From assembly GCF_019575955.1 (NCBI RefSeq), contig NZ_CP080575.1, positions 992,001 to 1,056,000 on the forward strand: a DNA stretch of 64,000 nt, written 5' to 3'. The notes beneath the pieces are model-generated. The model searched no databases, had not been told where the DNA came from, and saw nothing but the letters and a program-made list of their open reading frames with translations. Of the stretch, positions 10,911-21,838 are shown piece by piece. The translations under genes and the position numbers were made by a program. This DNA is from Nesterenkonia pannonica. GTDB taxonomy: Bacteria; Actinomycetota; Actinomycetes; Actinomycetales; Micrococcaceae. Within the stretch, counting starts at the first letter, position 1. Every line of letters starts with the position of its first letter.

Positions 10911-12124
10911 TCAGGGCTTCGGGCCTACCAGGGCGTGCGCTGCCCCTGCCGTCGCGGCCTCCAGGGGCCCTCGCCTCTTCACCAGCACCTTCACCAGACC
11001 CAGGACCAGGAACGCGACGATGAACCCCGTCCAGAGCATCGGTGGGGTGACCGTCTCCTGCAGGTCTTCGCTGGGATGCCACACTGCCAGCACCAGCAGG
11101 TGGGCGGTGTAGAGCGTCAGCGGCATCGCGCCGGCGCTTACCAGGGGTGCGGTGAGCCAGGGGAGGGCCGCAGCGATGAGCAGGAGGACGCCGAGGGTCA
11201 GCATCGAGGTGCTCAGCGTGTGGATGAGATCCACCGGGGATCCCTGATGCGGGGTGACCAGGCCGAACCAGGCCGGGTGGGTGATGAAGGGCAGCAGGTG
11301 GTCGTTGGTCTCCAGGGCGCCCTGCACCTCGTGCGGCTCATAGCCGGAGAGCTGCTGGAGGTGGCCGAACATGCCGGAGGTCTCCACCGTCGCCCACCCG
11401 ATCAGGTAGGTGGCCGCAGCGCCCGCAGCACCGGCGGCGGCCAGGGCGGCCGCCGTGGAGAGGCGGCGCAGGTTCAGGCGGCCGATGGCCATGCCCGCGA
11501 AGAAGTACGCCTACCACACCAGCAGCGGGTAGTAGCCGGTCACCGTCAGGTCCAGCGCCAGGGTGCCCGGATCCACGAAGGTCTCCGGACTGTCCGAGAG
11601 GTCCAGGAAGGTGGGGAGTGCCAGAGCCGCTCCGGCTGGCTGCTGAGCGTCTCCCGCAATGCGTTCTGCCACAGGTAGAGGGCCGCAGGGCCCAGAAGTG
11701 CGAAGCCCGCCGAGAGTCCAGCCAGGGCTTTGGCGCCCAGCCGCAGGAAAGGCAGCGCTAGGAGGAACATGAGCCCGTAGTTGACCAGGATCACCGCCAC
11801 GCCGTGATTCATCAGGGCGAGGAAGGCGCCCAGCACGATGATCAGCCCGGCGCGCACCGCCACGGCACGACGCGTCCACGAGAGCGTCAGCGCATCCGAG
11901 GTGCGCGAGCTCATCAGGGCCAGTCCCACTCCCGCCAGCACCGCGAAGAGGGCCGCGGAGCGGCCGGAGAGCACCAGGCCTGCGGTGGAGGCGGTGCCGT
12001 CCGGGTTCTGGCTGCTGATCACGTGCACAGTCATCATGCCGATCAGTGCGGCCCCGCGAGCGGCATCCACGCCGAGGAGACGTCCGGTGGCTCTCCGAGA
12101 TTCGGTGCCGGTGCGAGACTTCAC
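10911..12124 (-). CDS. Multi-pass membrane protein, heparan-alpha-glucosaminide N-acetyltransferase/DUF418-like
   Basis: Integral membrane protein of about 400 residues with 8 to 10 hydrophobic helices. LLGVDAARGAALIGMM near the N-terminus is the hallmark of this acyltransferase-like family, whose founders move acyl groups onto sugars across membranes. The C-terminal half holds AGAMPLTLYTAHLLVLAVWH, also typical. Frame breaks lie near 11510 and 11635, and GCTTAC at 11136-11141 stands for GCCGGC. I prefer the GTG at 12122-12124 because an ATG at 12166 would run into dapA. The substrate is unknown. Confidence 0.7.
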
Positions 12125-12130
12125 ACGCGT

Positions 12131-12136
12131 TACAGT
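12131..12136 (+). promoter_or_regulatory. -10 element of dapA, placing transcription at the start codon
   Basis: TACAGT at 12131-12136 ends seven bases before the A of the dapA ATG, the usual distance from a -10 box to +1. No Shine-Dalgarno lies between them. This suggests a leaderless dapA message, common in actinobacteria. Confidence 0.45.
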
Positions 12137-12143
12137 ACTTTGT

Positions 12144-13103
12144 ATGACCGGCGACCAGGACACCACCCGCGAGTTCGACCCCTATCTGGCTGAGGGGAGA
12201 TCAAGCACCCTGATCAGACCGACCCCTACTTCGGGCACCTGGCCACTGCCATGGTCACACCCTTCACCGCGGATGACCGGGTCGACTTCGAGGCGTTCGA
12301 GGCCCTGGCGCACAAGCTCGTCGAGGAGGGCAACGACTCGCTGGTGGTCTCCGGGACCACCGGAGAGACATCCACCCTCGAGGACTACGAGAAGGCTGAC
12401 CTGGTCCGCGCCGCCAAATCCGCGGTGGGGACCGGGCCAAGATCATCGCCTACACCTCCACCAACCACACCAGCCACGACCTCGAGATGGCCGCGAAGGC
12501 CGAGCGAGCGGGAGCCGACGGCCAGCTGGTGGTCACCCCGTACTACAACAAGCCCTCCCAGGACGGCGTGCTCGCCCACTTCAGGGCCGTCGCGGACGCG
12601 GCGGACCTGCCGCTGATGATCTATGACATCCCCGGGCGCACCGGCATCCCGATCGCCACCGAGACCATCCTCCGGCTGGCCGAGCACCCGCGCATCATGT
12701 CGCTCAAGGACGCAAAGAACGACATCACGGCCACCACTGAGGTGCTCACCAAGACCGAGCTGGAGATCTACTCGGGCGATGACCAGAACGTGCTCGCATG
12801 GATGGCGATGGGCGCCGCTTGCGTGGTCTCGGTCACCAGCCATGTGGCCTCCCGACCTTCCGGCGCATGATCGACGCGCTGCTGAACTATCAGCTGAAGG
12901 ACGCCCGCATCGCTCACGGCGAGCTGGGCCCCGTGATCCGCGCCATGATGACCCGCGTGCAGGGCAGCGTGGCCTCCAAGCTGACCCTGAACTGGATCGG
13001 ATTCCCCATCCGCACTGACGTTCGCCTGCCCCTGGTGCAGGCAAATGAGGCTGAGCAGGAGCTCATCCTCCACGACCTGCGGAGAGTTTACTGGCAGCTG
13101 TGA
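12144..13103 (+). CDS. dapA: 4-hydroxy-tetrahydrodipicolinate synthase, frame broken by read errors
   Basis: Condenses pyruvate with aspartate semialdehyde in lysine/diaminopimelate synthesis. TIM-barrel motifs: HLATAMVTPF, VVSGTTGETSTL (substrate Thr pair), VVTPYYNKPSQDG, MIYDIPGRTG (catalytic Tyr) and IMSLKDAKND (Schiff-base Lys). About 320 residues. Bases are missing near 12198, 12433 and 12855. Start ATG at 12144. Confidence 0.92.
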
Positions 13104-13150
13104 GGCTGCCGTCGACCCCGTGCCGCTATTGAGACTTTGAGGAGTCGCCT

Positions 13151-14830
13151 GTGACAACAGAGACACTGATCACCCTGCCCAAGCTGAAGAGCGGAACGAT
13201 GCGCATCGTGCCGCTCGGAGGGCTCGGTGAGATCGGCCGAAACATGACCGTGTTCGAGCTCAACGGGAAGCTGCTGCTCGTGGACTGCGGCGTGCTCTTC
13301 CCCGAGGAGGAGCAGCCCGGAGTCGACCTGATCCTCCCGGACTTCAGCTACATCGAAGACCGGCTCGACGACGTCGTCGGACTCGTGCTCACCCACGGGC
13401 ACGAGGACCACATCGGCGCCGTGCCCTACCTGCTGCGCAAGAACGACCAGATCCCGCTCATCGGCTCGAGGCTCACCCTCGCACTCATCGAGGCCAAGCT
13501 CGCCGAGCACCGGATCAAGCCCTACACGCTGACCGTCGAAGAGGGGGCGTGGAGAGCTTCGGCCCCTTCGAGTGCGAGTTCGTCGCAGTCAACCACTCCA
13601 TCCCCGACTCCTGGCCGTGTTCATCCGCAGCGAGGCCGGAAACGTGTTCCATACCGGCGACTTCAAGATGGACCAGCTGCCGATGGACGGCCGGATCACG
13701 GACCTCCGGCACTTCGCCCGTCTGGGGAGGAGGGTGTGGACCTGTTCCTCTCCGACTCCACCAACGCCCACGTGCCGGGCTTCACCGCGCCGGAGAAGAA
13801 CATCGGCCCGGTCATCGAGTCCTACTTCCGCGACTCTGAGCGGCGCATCATCGTGGCGTCCTTCGCCTCGCACATCCACCGGGTGCAGCAGGTGCTCGAC
13901 GCGGCCCACAAGCACGGCCGCAAGGTGGCCTTCGTGGGGCGCTCGATGGTCCGCAACATGGGCATCGCCGACAAGCTCGGCTACCTGGACGTGCCTGAGG
14001 GTCTTCTCGTCGACATCAAGAAGGTCGACGACGTGCCGGACCACAAGCTGGTGCTCATGTCGACCGGATCCCAGGGCGAGCCGATGGCTGCCCTGTCACG
14101 GATGGCCAACGGCGACCACCAGGTCCAGGTGGGCGAGGGCGACACCATCATCCTCGCCTCCTCGCTCATCCCCGGCAACGAGACCAGCGTGTACCGGGTG
14201 ATCAACGGTCTGATGAAGACCGGCGCCGACGTGGTGCACAAGGACAACGCCAACGTGCACGTCTCGGGGCATGCCTCGGCGGGCGAGCTGCTGTACTGCT
14301 ACAACATCCTGAAGCCTCGAAACGTCATGCCGGTGCACGGTGAGACCAGGCACCTGATCGCCAATGGTCGGCTCGCCGAGGAGACCGGTGTGCTCCCGGA
14401 CAGCGTCCTGCTCTGCGAGGACGGATCCGTCGTTGATCTGCGCGACGGGCAGGCCCGGATCACAGGCCAGATCGAGTGCGGCTACGTCTACGTCGACGGC
14501 TCCAGCATCGGCGAGATCACCGACACCGACCTCAAGGACCGCCGCACCCTCGGCGAGGAGGGCTTCATCTCGGTGATCACGGTGGTGAACCGTCAGACCG
14601 GCACCATCGTCTCCGGGCCGGACATCCACGCCCGCGGCGTGGCCGAGGAGGACGCCGTGTTCAAGGGCATCAAGCCCAAGATCGAGAAGGCTCTCATCGA
14701 GGCGATCGAGTCCAACAAGGAGCACACCACCCACCAGCTCCAGCAGGTGGTGCGGCGCACGATCGGGTCGTGGGTCAGCCGCAAGCTGCGCCGCAAACCG
14801 ATGATCGTTCCTGTCGTCGTGGAGACCTGA
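13151..14830 (+). CDS. rnj: Ribonuclease J, short out-of-frame stretch from read errors
   Basis: Metallo-beta-lactamase/beta-CASP exo- and endoribonuclease for RNA maturation and decay. VPLGGLGEIGRNMTVFE opens the fold; LTHGHEDHIGAVPYLL carries the zinc ligands; FHTGDFKMDQ and STGSQGEPMAALSRMA follow; GHASAGELLYCYNILKP and MPVHGETRHL belong to the beta-CASP region. About 560 residues. Three single-base losses near 13545, 13608 and 13728 cancel, so only residues about 132-194 are misread. GTG start at 13151, after GAGGAG. The dapA-rnj order is typical of the group. Confidence 0.93.
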   Translation: MTTETLITLPKLKSGTMRIVPLGGLGEIGRNMTVFELNGKLLLVDCGVLFPEEEQPGVDLILPDFSYIEDRLDDVVGLVLTHGHEDHIGAVPYLLRKNDQIPLIGSRLTLALIEAKLAEHRIKPYTLTVEEGAWRASAPSSASSSQSTTPSPTPGRVHPQRGRKRVPYRRLQDGPAADGRPDHGPPALRPSGEEGVDLFLSDSTNAHVPGFTAPEKNIGPVIESYFRDSERRIIVASFASHIHRVQQVLDAAHKHGRKVAFVGRSMVRNMGIADKLGYLDVPEGLLVDIKKVDDVPDHKLVLMSTGSQGEPMAALSRMANGDHQVQVGEGDTIILASSLIPGNETSVYRVINGLMKTGADVVHKDNANVHVSGHASAGELLYCYNILKPRNVMPVHGETRHLIANGRLAEETGVLPDSVLLCEDGSVVDLRDGQARITGQIECGYVYVDGSSIGEITDTDLKDRRTLGEEGFISVITVVNRQTGTIVSGPDIHARGVAEEDAVFKGIKPKIEKALIEAIESNKEHTTHQLQQVVRRTIGSWVSRKLRRKPMIVPVVVET

Positions 14831-14878
14831 GCCGCGTATATACACGTCAAGTCGGCTCCTCACCGCTAGGTTGGGGGT

Positions 14879-17859
14879 ATGGCGACACGTACTTCCCCTC
14901 GCGGTCGTCCGGACAGAAGAGCTCCTCCGGCCGCGGGACGACGTCTGGAAAGAAGAAGCAGCAGCCTGCTGAGGAGCAGGTGCCGCTTCCCGCGCGCATT
15001 CTCACGGCCCTGTGGATGGCACTGGCGACCCCTGTCGGGACCAGTGTGCGCGGGGTCGGACGGCAGGTGAAGATCCACCCCGACGACCGTCGCGACGCGG
15101 CGGGCCTGGTGTTTCTGCTGCTGGCCGCACTCACCGCCGTCGTCGACTGGTGGGGCGCCCGGCACTGGGACCACTGGGTCCCCGAGCTCATCCATCGGCT
15201 GACTGCGGGGTCATTGGGCTGGGCGAGCGTGATCCTTCCCTTGCCCTGCTCATCACCAGCGTGCGGCTCTTCCGCACGCCGCAGGCCCATGACAATAACG
15301 GGCGCGTCGCGCTGGGCCTGGCGATCATTCTCGCCGCGGGCGCTTACCTGGCCCACCTCGCAGCGGGTCTGCCGAGCATCAACGAGACCTTCGAGCAGGG
15401 AGAGGCTTACGGCTTCGAGCAGATGCTCAGCTCCGGCGGTGTGATCGGCTACCTCGTGGCCGTGCCGATGGCCTCCTGGTGACGGCCTACCCGGTGTGGT
15501 TCATCCTCAGCGCCATCCTCATCGCAGGGATCCTGGTGCTCACCGACACCCCCGTCCGCCGCATCCCCGAGCGGATCGACGTGGCACGCCACTACCTGAT
15601 CGGCGAGGCGGCGCCGCGCCCTGCCCGCTCCGAGGACGCCGACGCCGAGCAGATGCCCTCCGGCGGCGATTCGCAGCAGCAGACCGCCCAGTACACCGGC
15701 GTGAGCCCGCAGGCGCCCAAGTCCAAGACCAAGGCCAAGTCGCAGCGCCCCGGCTTCTTCTCCAAGATCGGGAGCAGCGACTCTGAAGAGGACGAGGCCG
15801 CGCAGACCCAGGCCACCGAGATCCTTGCGGAGAGCGCCCCAGAGGGTGCCTACGATTCGCCCGTGCAGGTGGAGTAGGCGCAGAACGATGAGTCGGCTCC
15901 GAAGCCCGGCACCAAGCGGCCCACCAAGCAGCAGCGCGAGATCCAGGCGGCCAAGGAGGCCGCGGGCCTGTACGACTATGAGGAGATGGTCGGCCAGAAG
16001 GCGGCCGCGGCGCCCAAGGACGGCGCCTCGTCGTCTGCGGGATCGATCCCCATGACCAACGAGCCGGAGAAGCTTACGCCCATCACCGACTTCCCCGTCC
16101 GCTCGGAGCAGCTGGAGCTCGCCGGCGACGTCACCTACACCCTGCCGGACCAGAAGCTTCTGCCCGCCTACCCGGTGCCCAAGGAGCACACGGCCGCCAA
16201 TGACGAGATCGTCGAGGCGCTCAACCACACCTTCGACCAGTTCAAGGTCGAGGCGCAGGTGACCGGCTTCTCGCGCGGGCCCACCGTGACCCGCTACGAG
16301 GTCGAGCTCACCCCTGGCACCAAGGTGGAGAAGGTCACCAGCCTCGAGAAGAACATCTCCTGGCCGTGGCATCCAACGAGGTGCGCATCCTCAGCCCGAT
16401 CCCCGGCAAGTCAGCGATCGGCATCGAGATCCCCAACCGGGACAAGGAAGTCGTAGCGCTTGGCGACGTCATGCGCTCCAACGCAGCACGCCGCACCGAG
16501 CACCCGATGGTGATGGGAGTGGGCAAGGACGTCGAGGGCGGCTACGTCGTGGCCAACCTCGCGAAGATGCCCCACATGCTCGTCGCCGGTGCGACGGGAG
16601 CTAAGCAAGTCAGCGTTCATCAACTCGATGATCACCTCCGTGCTGATGCGGGCCACCCCGGATGAGGTGCGCATGGTCATGGTGGACCCCAAGCGGGTCG
16701 AGCTGACCGGCTACGACGGCATCCTCACCTGATCACGCCCATCATCACCGACCCCAAGAAGGCCGCCGAGGCGCTGGAATGGGTCGTCAAGGAGATGGAC
16801 AACCGGTACGACGACCTCGCCCACTTCGGCTACAAGCACGTCGACGACTTCAACAAGGCGGTGCGCGCCGGAAAGATCCAGCTGCCGCCCGACTCCCAGC
16901 GCGTGCTCCGCCCGTATCCCTACCTGCTGGTGATCGTCGACGAGCTGGCTGACCTGATGATGGTCGCCCCCAGGGATGTCGAGGACAGCATCGTGCGCAT
17001 CACCCAGCTCGCGCGCTGCGGGCATCCACCTGGTGCTGGCGACCCAGCGCCCCTCGGTCAACGTGGTCACCGGCCTCATCAAGGCCAACGTGCCCTCCCG
17101 CATGGCCTTCGCCACCTCCTCTGCCACCGACTCCCGCGTGGTGCTGGACTCCGTCGGCGCGGAGAAGCTGCTCGGCCAGGGCGACGCCCTCTTCCTGCCC
17201 ATGGGCGCCTCCAAACCGATGCGTGTGCAGGGCGCCTGGGTCAACGAGTCCGAAGTCCATGCGGTGGTTGAGCATGTGAAGTCGCAGCTGAAGGCGCAGT
17301 ACGTCGACGATGCTGTGAAGGCCATGGAGCCGAAGAAGAAGGACATCGACGAGGACATCGGCGATGACCTCGAGCTGCTGCTGGCCGCGACCGAACTGGT
17401 GGTCACCACGCAGTTCGGCTCCACCTCCATGCTGCAGCGCAAGCTCAGGGTCGGCTTCGCCAAAGCGGGCTTACTCATGGACCTCATGGAGTCGCGCGGG
17501 GTCGTCGGCCCCTCCGAAGGGTCGAAGGCCCGCGACGTCCTCGTGCCCCGGACGAGCTCCCTGATGTGCTGGCGACCATCAAGGGCGAGGACGCTCCGCA
17601 GGACGAGGAGCCCTACAACGGGGCGGCCGTCGGCGTGGAGACGGCACAGGGCACGGCGGTGCCCGAGCCGCAGCAGGCCCCGGCTTAGCGCACCTCCCCA
17701 GGAGGCACCACAGGCACCGTGCACACCGGCGAGGTCCAGGACCTCATCGCCGCCGATCTGGCCGAACGGACCCAGCAGATCCCGAAGGCAGCCGACTACT
17801 ACGACGGCCACGATTCCGACGGTGCCGAGGACGCGTGGGAGCTCACCGGAAGAGGCTGA
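14879..17859 (+). CDS. ftsK: DNA translocase FtsK, frame broken by read errors
   Basis: Septum-anchored motor that pumps chromosome ends apart during division. N-terminal basic region, about four membrane helices ([18 protein letters not shown] onward), a charged linker, then the motor domain: [11 protein letters not shown] at the Walker A site, [13 protein letters not shown] (Walker B), [23 protein letters not shown]-terminal gamma winged helix ends in [21 protein letters not shown]. The Walker A lysine region is misread because GCTAAGC at 16600-16606 replaces GCCGGC. Others: 15342, 15405, 16072, 17469 (Arg read as Leu) and 17683 (false TAG). Many one-base losses. End taken as TGA at 17857. 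Confidence 0.9.
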
Positions 17860-17925
17860 GCTGCAGGGGCTGAGCAGGCCCTATCTGCCAGGAATCTGAG
17901 GGGTCGAGGCTGTAGAGTCGCAGGT

Positions 17926-18509
17926 ATGGATGATCGCCGCGTACCGCTGTGGAACATCGCCAATGTGCTGACGATGCTGCGCATAGCTCTGGTGCCGGTC
18001 TTCGTGGCGGCGCTGCTGCTGGACGCGGAGGGCCTCGAGCCCCAGGAGGACATCTGGCGGTGGGTCGCGGCTGCGGTCTTCGCCCTCGCGGTCATCACCG
18101 ACAAGATCGACGGCGACGTCGCGCGCGCACGTAATCTGGTGACGGATTTCGGCAAGATCGCGGACCCCATCGCCGACAAGCTGCTCATCGGGTCGGCGCT
18201 CGTCATGCTCTCCGTGCTGGGGAGCTGCCCTGGTGGGTCACCATCGTCATTCTCGTGCGCGAGGTCGGCGTCACCCTGCTTCGCATGTGGATGATCCGCA
18301 CCCAGGTCATGCCCGCCTCCCGGGGCGGCAAGCTCAAGACGGTGCTCCAGGCCGCGGGGCTGCAGCTGATGCTTCTGCCCCTGGCCGTCATCGCCGGATG
18401 GCTGAGCACCGTGGCCCTGTGGATCGTCATCGTCGCCGCCGTGGTCACTGTGGTCACAGGCATCGACTACGTCGTCCAGGCGATGCGCATCAGGCGCGCA
18501 GCACGATGA
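17926..18509 (+). CDS. pgsA: CDP-diacylglycerol-glycerol-3-phosphate 3-phosphatidyltransferase, one frame break
   Basis: Membrane enzyme making phosphatidylglycerol phosphate. The CDP-alcohol phosphotransferase signature is complete: KIDGDVARARNLVTDFGKIA followed by DPIADK, giving the pattern DG-AR-G-D-D. About 195 residues with five or six membrane helices. One or two bases are lost near 18225. Its stop overlaps the cinA start, so the two genes are probably co-translated. Confidence 0.9.
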
Positions 18510-19142
18510 CCGTGCAGGGGCCGGCAGTCCACGTGGCCGAGGACGCCAGCCGCAGGCAGGACCCGGTGGAGCTGGTGCAGCGATGCGCCCACCGCGGAAT
18601 CACCCTGGCGACCGCCGAGTCGCTGACGGCCGGCTTCTCTGTCCGCGCGGATCGCTGATGTGCCGGGAGCCTCAGAGGTGCTTCAGGGTGGAATCGTCTC
18701 CTACTCCGTCCTGGTCAAGGAAGAGGTCCTGGAGGTCCCGCGCGAGGTTCTGCAGGACTGCGGAGCCGTGGACGGCCGGGTCGCCGCCTACATGGCCCGC
18801 GGTGCGGCCCGCAGATGCCGGGCACAGTTGGGAGTCTCCACCACAGGGGTGGCCGGTCCGGCTCCCCACGAGGGCAAGGACGTCGGCACCGTGTACCTGG
18901 GCCTCGCACTCCATAAGGACACAGCATCGCGTCTGAGCCTGACGCTGCCGCCGGAGGCCCATCCCCACGAGCTCGACGGCGACTGGCTCACCGGCGCCCT
19001 CCTGCTCGACCTGGCCCCCGACGACGACGTGGACAGCACGCGCCAGCACATCAGGGACGCCTCCCTGGAGGGGGCCCTGAAGCTGACCTACGATCTGCTC
19101 CTCACCGAACCTGAGGGGATCGTGGGGACGGACCAGCCGTGA
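18506..19142 (+). CDS. cinA: CinA-like nicotinamide-nucleotide amidohydrolase, one frame break
   Basis: Stand-alone CinA C-terminal (PncC) domain, which deamidates nicotinamide mononucleotide for NAD recycling. Motifs: ITLATAESLTAG, VPGASEVLQGGIVSYS and STTGVAGPAPHEGKDVGTVY. About 212 residues; it lacks the N-terminal MoaB-like half found in longer CinA proteins. A base is missing near 18640. Its place between pgsA and the recA region is conserved in actinobacteria. Confidence 0.88.
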
Positions 19143-19279
19143 GCCCCAAGCCCCGCGGGGCTCCTGCTCTCAGCCCATTGCGGCTACTGTGGGAACAAGT
19201 CAGCCGCCCCTTCCGTTGTTCTAGGTCAGTCCGAAAAAGTCCGAGCCTCAGCCGCAGCCGCTCAGCAAGGAGTCAGCAC

Positions 19280-19375
19280 ATGGTGCGACAGCCAGTCACC
19301 GTCAACGGAGTCACCCGGTGGAAGGACGCCGAGGAGCAGCTCCCCGAGCAGAAGCCCCAGAGTCCAAGGGAGTGA
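19280..19375 (+). CDS. Possible 31-residue protein upstream of clgR
   Basis: ATG at 19280 follows AAGGAG at a good distance. It encodes [16 protein letters not shown] and a short Glu/Gln-rich tail, ending three bases before the clgR ATG. No family is recognised. The ribosome binding site and tight spacing support translation; the short length keeps this uncertain. A longer in-frame extension upstream is unlikely because it has no ribosome binding site. Confidence 0.4.
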   Translation: MVRQPVTVNGVTRWKDAEEQLPEQKPQSPRE

Positions 19376-19377
19376 CG

Positions 19378-19677
19378 ATGCGCCAGGAGATCGGTGATGT
19401 GCTGCGCAGCATCCGCCAGGAGGAGGGACGCACACTGCGTGACGTCTCCCATGATGCGCGAGTCTCGCTGGGCTACCTCTCCGAAGTGGAGCGCGGTCAG
19501 AAGGAAGCCTCCTCGGAGCTTCTGGCGTCGATCTGCGCTGCGCTGAACGTGCCTCTGGCCGTCATGCTCTTCCAGGTCGCCGAGCGCATCGCAGTGGCCG
19601 AAGGCATCACCATTCCCGATACCGTCCCCGCTGAGTTTCAGCAGGAGTTTGGAACCGACGAGCTCATCGGTGCGTGA
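19378..19677 (+). CDS. clgR: XRE-family regulator ClgR
   Basis: About 99 residues. A Cro/C1 helix-turn-helix covers residues 5-60: [40 protein letters not shown] and ICAALNVPL. The recognition segment [20 protein letters not shown] is the signature of ClgR, the actinobacterial activator of Clp protease and other proteolysis genes, which typically sits between cinA and recA. I chose the ATG at 19378, eight bases after AAGGG, over the GTG at 19373. Confidence 0.85.
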   Translation: MRQEIGDVLRSIRQEEGRTLRDVSHDARVSLGYLSEVERGQKEASSELLASICAALNVPLAVMLFQVAERIAVAEGITIPDTVPAEFQQEFGTDELIGA

Positions 19678-19890
19678 GTCGAGGTTCTGGTCCCTCATGG
19701 AGGGCGAGTTCGGCGCGGGCTACGCCCCGTGCTCGCCGGTGAGCTGGTCATCAGTGAGTACCAGCTCACCGCGCAGCAGGCGCTGAGGGCCGGGGTCGAG
19801 CCACGCCGTGTGTGGGAGGCGCTGTGCAGGCAGCAGGACGTGCCCGAGGAGCGACTTCTCGGCGCGGATGTTCCGCTGAAGCGCGACTGA
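19670..19890 (+). CDS. DUF3046 protein, one frame break
   Basis: About 73 residues. GTG at 19670 overlaps the end of clgR. Reads [18 protein letters not shown], then [20 protein letters not shown] and [19 protein letters not shown], which is the usual DUF3046 pattern. This small actinobacterial family sits between clgR and recA; its function is unknown. The frame breaks near 19730, where an indel disturbs the middle. Confidence 0.75.
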
Positions 19891-19935
19891 GCCGACCTGC
19901 CCCGGATCCGACGACGGCGCGGTCGGCGTGTTGGT

Positions 19936-19951
19936 TCGAATATGTGTTCGA
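19936..19951. promoter_or_regulatory. SOS box (LexA operator) of recA
   Basis: TCGAATATGTGTTCGA differs by one base from the actinobacterial LexA consensus TCGAACnnnnGTTCGA. A candidate -10 (TAGAGT, 19960-19965) follows, so LexA would cover the -35 region. The recA start is about 145 bases downstream. Confidence 0.8.
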
Positions 19952-20011
19952 TCCGGGACTAGAGTCTTGCAGTGACGCAGCGTCGCGATGGCGGCCGCGC
20001 TTACCGCACCT

Positions 20012-20040
20012 TGTCATGGTGATGACACAGCACGTGTCAT
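20012..20040. promoter_or_regulatory. Two overlapping palindromes in the recA leader
   Basis: TGTCAT-GGTG-ATGACA (20012-20027) and ATGACAC-AGCAC-GTGTCAT (20022-20040) share the ATGACA arm, so only one hairpin can form at a time. They lie 57 to 85 bases upstream of the recA ATG and downstream of the SOS box, thus inside the recA leader RNA. They could be a protein operator or an RNA switch; function unknown. Confidence 0.45.
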
Positions 20041-20096
20041 AGGTCCGCCGTAGTCTCGATCGCGTACCCACAGACCACAACCCCGTGAGGTGAATC

Positions 20097-21132
20097 ATGG
20101 CAGCAAGCCCTGACCGCGAGAAGGCCTTGAAGCGGCCCTCGCCCAGATCGACAAGCAGTACGGCAAGGGCTCGGTGATGCGTCTGGGCGATGACACCCGC
20201 GCTCCTATCGAGGCCATTCCGACCTCATCGATCTCCATGGATGCCGCATTGGGCATCGGCGGGTTCCCCGCGGCCGTGTCGTGGAGATCTACGGCCCCGA
20301 GTCCAGCGGCAAGACGACGGTCGCCCTCCACGCCGTTGCCAACGCCCAAAAGAGCGGCGGCATTGCGGCGTTCATCGATGCCGAGCACGCGCTCGACCCC
20401 GCCTACGCCGCCAAGCTGGGCGTGGACACCGACGCTCTGCTGGTCTCCCAGCCGGACACCGGTGAGCAGGCTCTGGAGATCATGGACATGCTGGTCTCGT
20501 CCGGATCGCTGGACATCGTCGTCATCGACTCCGTGGCCGCACTGGTGCCTCGCGCTGAGATCGAGGGCGAGATGGGCGATTCGCACGTGGGCCTGCAGGC
20601 CCGCCTGATGTCGCAGGCGCTGCGAAAGATCACCGGCCGCCTGGCGCAGACCAAGACGACAGCGATCTTCGTCAACCAGCTCCGCGAGAAGGTCGGAGTC
20701 TTCTTCGGCTCCCCGGAGACCACGTCCGGCGGCAAGGCCCTGAAGTTCTACGCCTCAGTCCGTGTCGATGTGCGACGCATCGAGACTCTGAAGGAGGGTG
20801 TGAACGCCGTCGGCAACCGCACCCGGGCCAAGATCGTGAAGAACAAGATGGCTCCGCCGTTCAAGCAGGCCGAGTTCGACATCCTCTACGGAGAGGGCAT
20901 CTCCCGTGAGGGCGGCCTGATCGACGTGGGCGTGGAGAACGGCCTGGTCAAGAAGTCCGGCGCCTGGTTCACCTACGAAGGGGATCAGCTCGGCCAGGGC
21001 AAGGAGAAGGCCCGCCACTTCCTCAAGGACAACCCCGACCTCGCCGATGAGATCGAGCGCCGCATCAAGGAGAAGCTCGGCATCATCAAGACCGAAGGCG
21101 AGGAATCGGGCCCTGAGCTGAAGGCCGTCTGA
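20097..21132 (+). CDS. recA: Recombinase RecA, early frame breaks
   Basis: Strand-exchange ATPase and LexA co-protease. From about residue 60 the gene is intact: [12 protein letters not shown] (Walker A), [29 protein letters not shown] (Walker B and L1), [19 protein letters not shown] and the C-terminal acidic tail. Two single-base losses, near 20127 and 20270, break the first 60 codons. About 345 residues. No intein. The stop overlaps the recX start. Confidence 0.96.
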
Positions 21133-21793
21133 TGGCTGACCCTGAGGGTGCACAGCCAGACAAGCTGGACAAGCTCCGCCAGACTCTCGAGAAGCTGGAG
21201 TCTGGAGAACTTCGCTCCGACCTGTTCGACGCGAAGGCCGCTGAGGCTCCTGCCGACTCCGGGAAGGAGTCGGCAGGAGCCCCAGGCTCACGAAGAGGTC
21301 TCGGAGTACTCGAAAGCCCGCGCAGTGGTGCTGAGGAAGCTCACCGGTTCGCCCAAGTCCCGCCATCAATTGGCTCAGGCTCTGCGCGAGAAGGAATTCC
21401 CGAAGAGACCATCGTCAGCGTGCTGGACAGAATGCAGGCCGTCCAACTGATCGACGATGAAGCGTTCGCGCACACATGGGTGCGCACACGCCACGAGCTC
21501 AAAGGCCTCGGCGCCTCCGCGCTGCGCCGCGAGCTGCAGGACAAAGGCATTGAGCCTGAGAACATCGAGGCCGCCCTCGACCAGCTCAGTGTGGAGGACC
21601 AGGAAGCGGCAGCGCGCGAACTCGTGGAGAATAAGCTGCGAGGAGTCGCAGTGCCCTCCGGCCACGCGCCGGAGGATCGCAAGGAGCGGACAAGATCACA
21701 CGCCTACTGGTGGACATGCTCGCCCGACGCGGCCACAGCCCGGGCGCCGCGTTCACGGTCGTCAGGGATGCCTTGGACACCCGCGCCGCGTAG
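21132..21793 (+). CDS. recX: Regulatory protein RecX, frame broken by read errors
   Basis: Binds RecA filaments and limits their activity. The three-helix repeats are visible: EYSKARAVVLRKLTGSPKSR, LIDDEAFAHTWVRTRHELKG, LGASALRRELQDKGI and a last repeat ending FTVVRDALDTRAA. About 220 residues, with a Lys/Glu-rich N-terminal extension. Breaks near 21280, 21400 and 21690. Translationally coupled to recA (ATGA-type overlap). Confidence 0.85.
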
Positions 21794-21838
21794 ACTCTCC
21801 TCTTGTTCCTGACCCGCCACCCCACCTGAGCAGAGCCG

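Noticed and set aside
13589-14863. Minus-strand frames opposite RNase J
   Set aside because: Shadow frames; the plus-strand protein is fully conserved.
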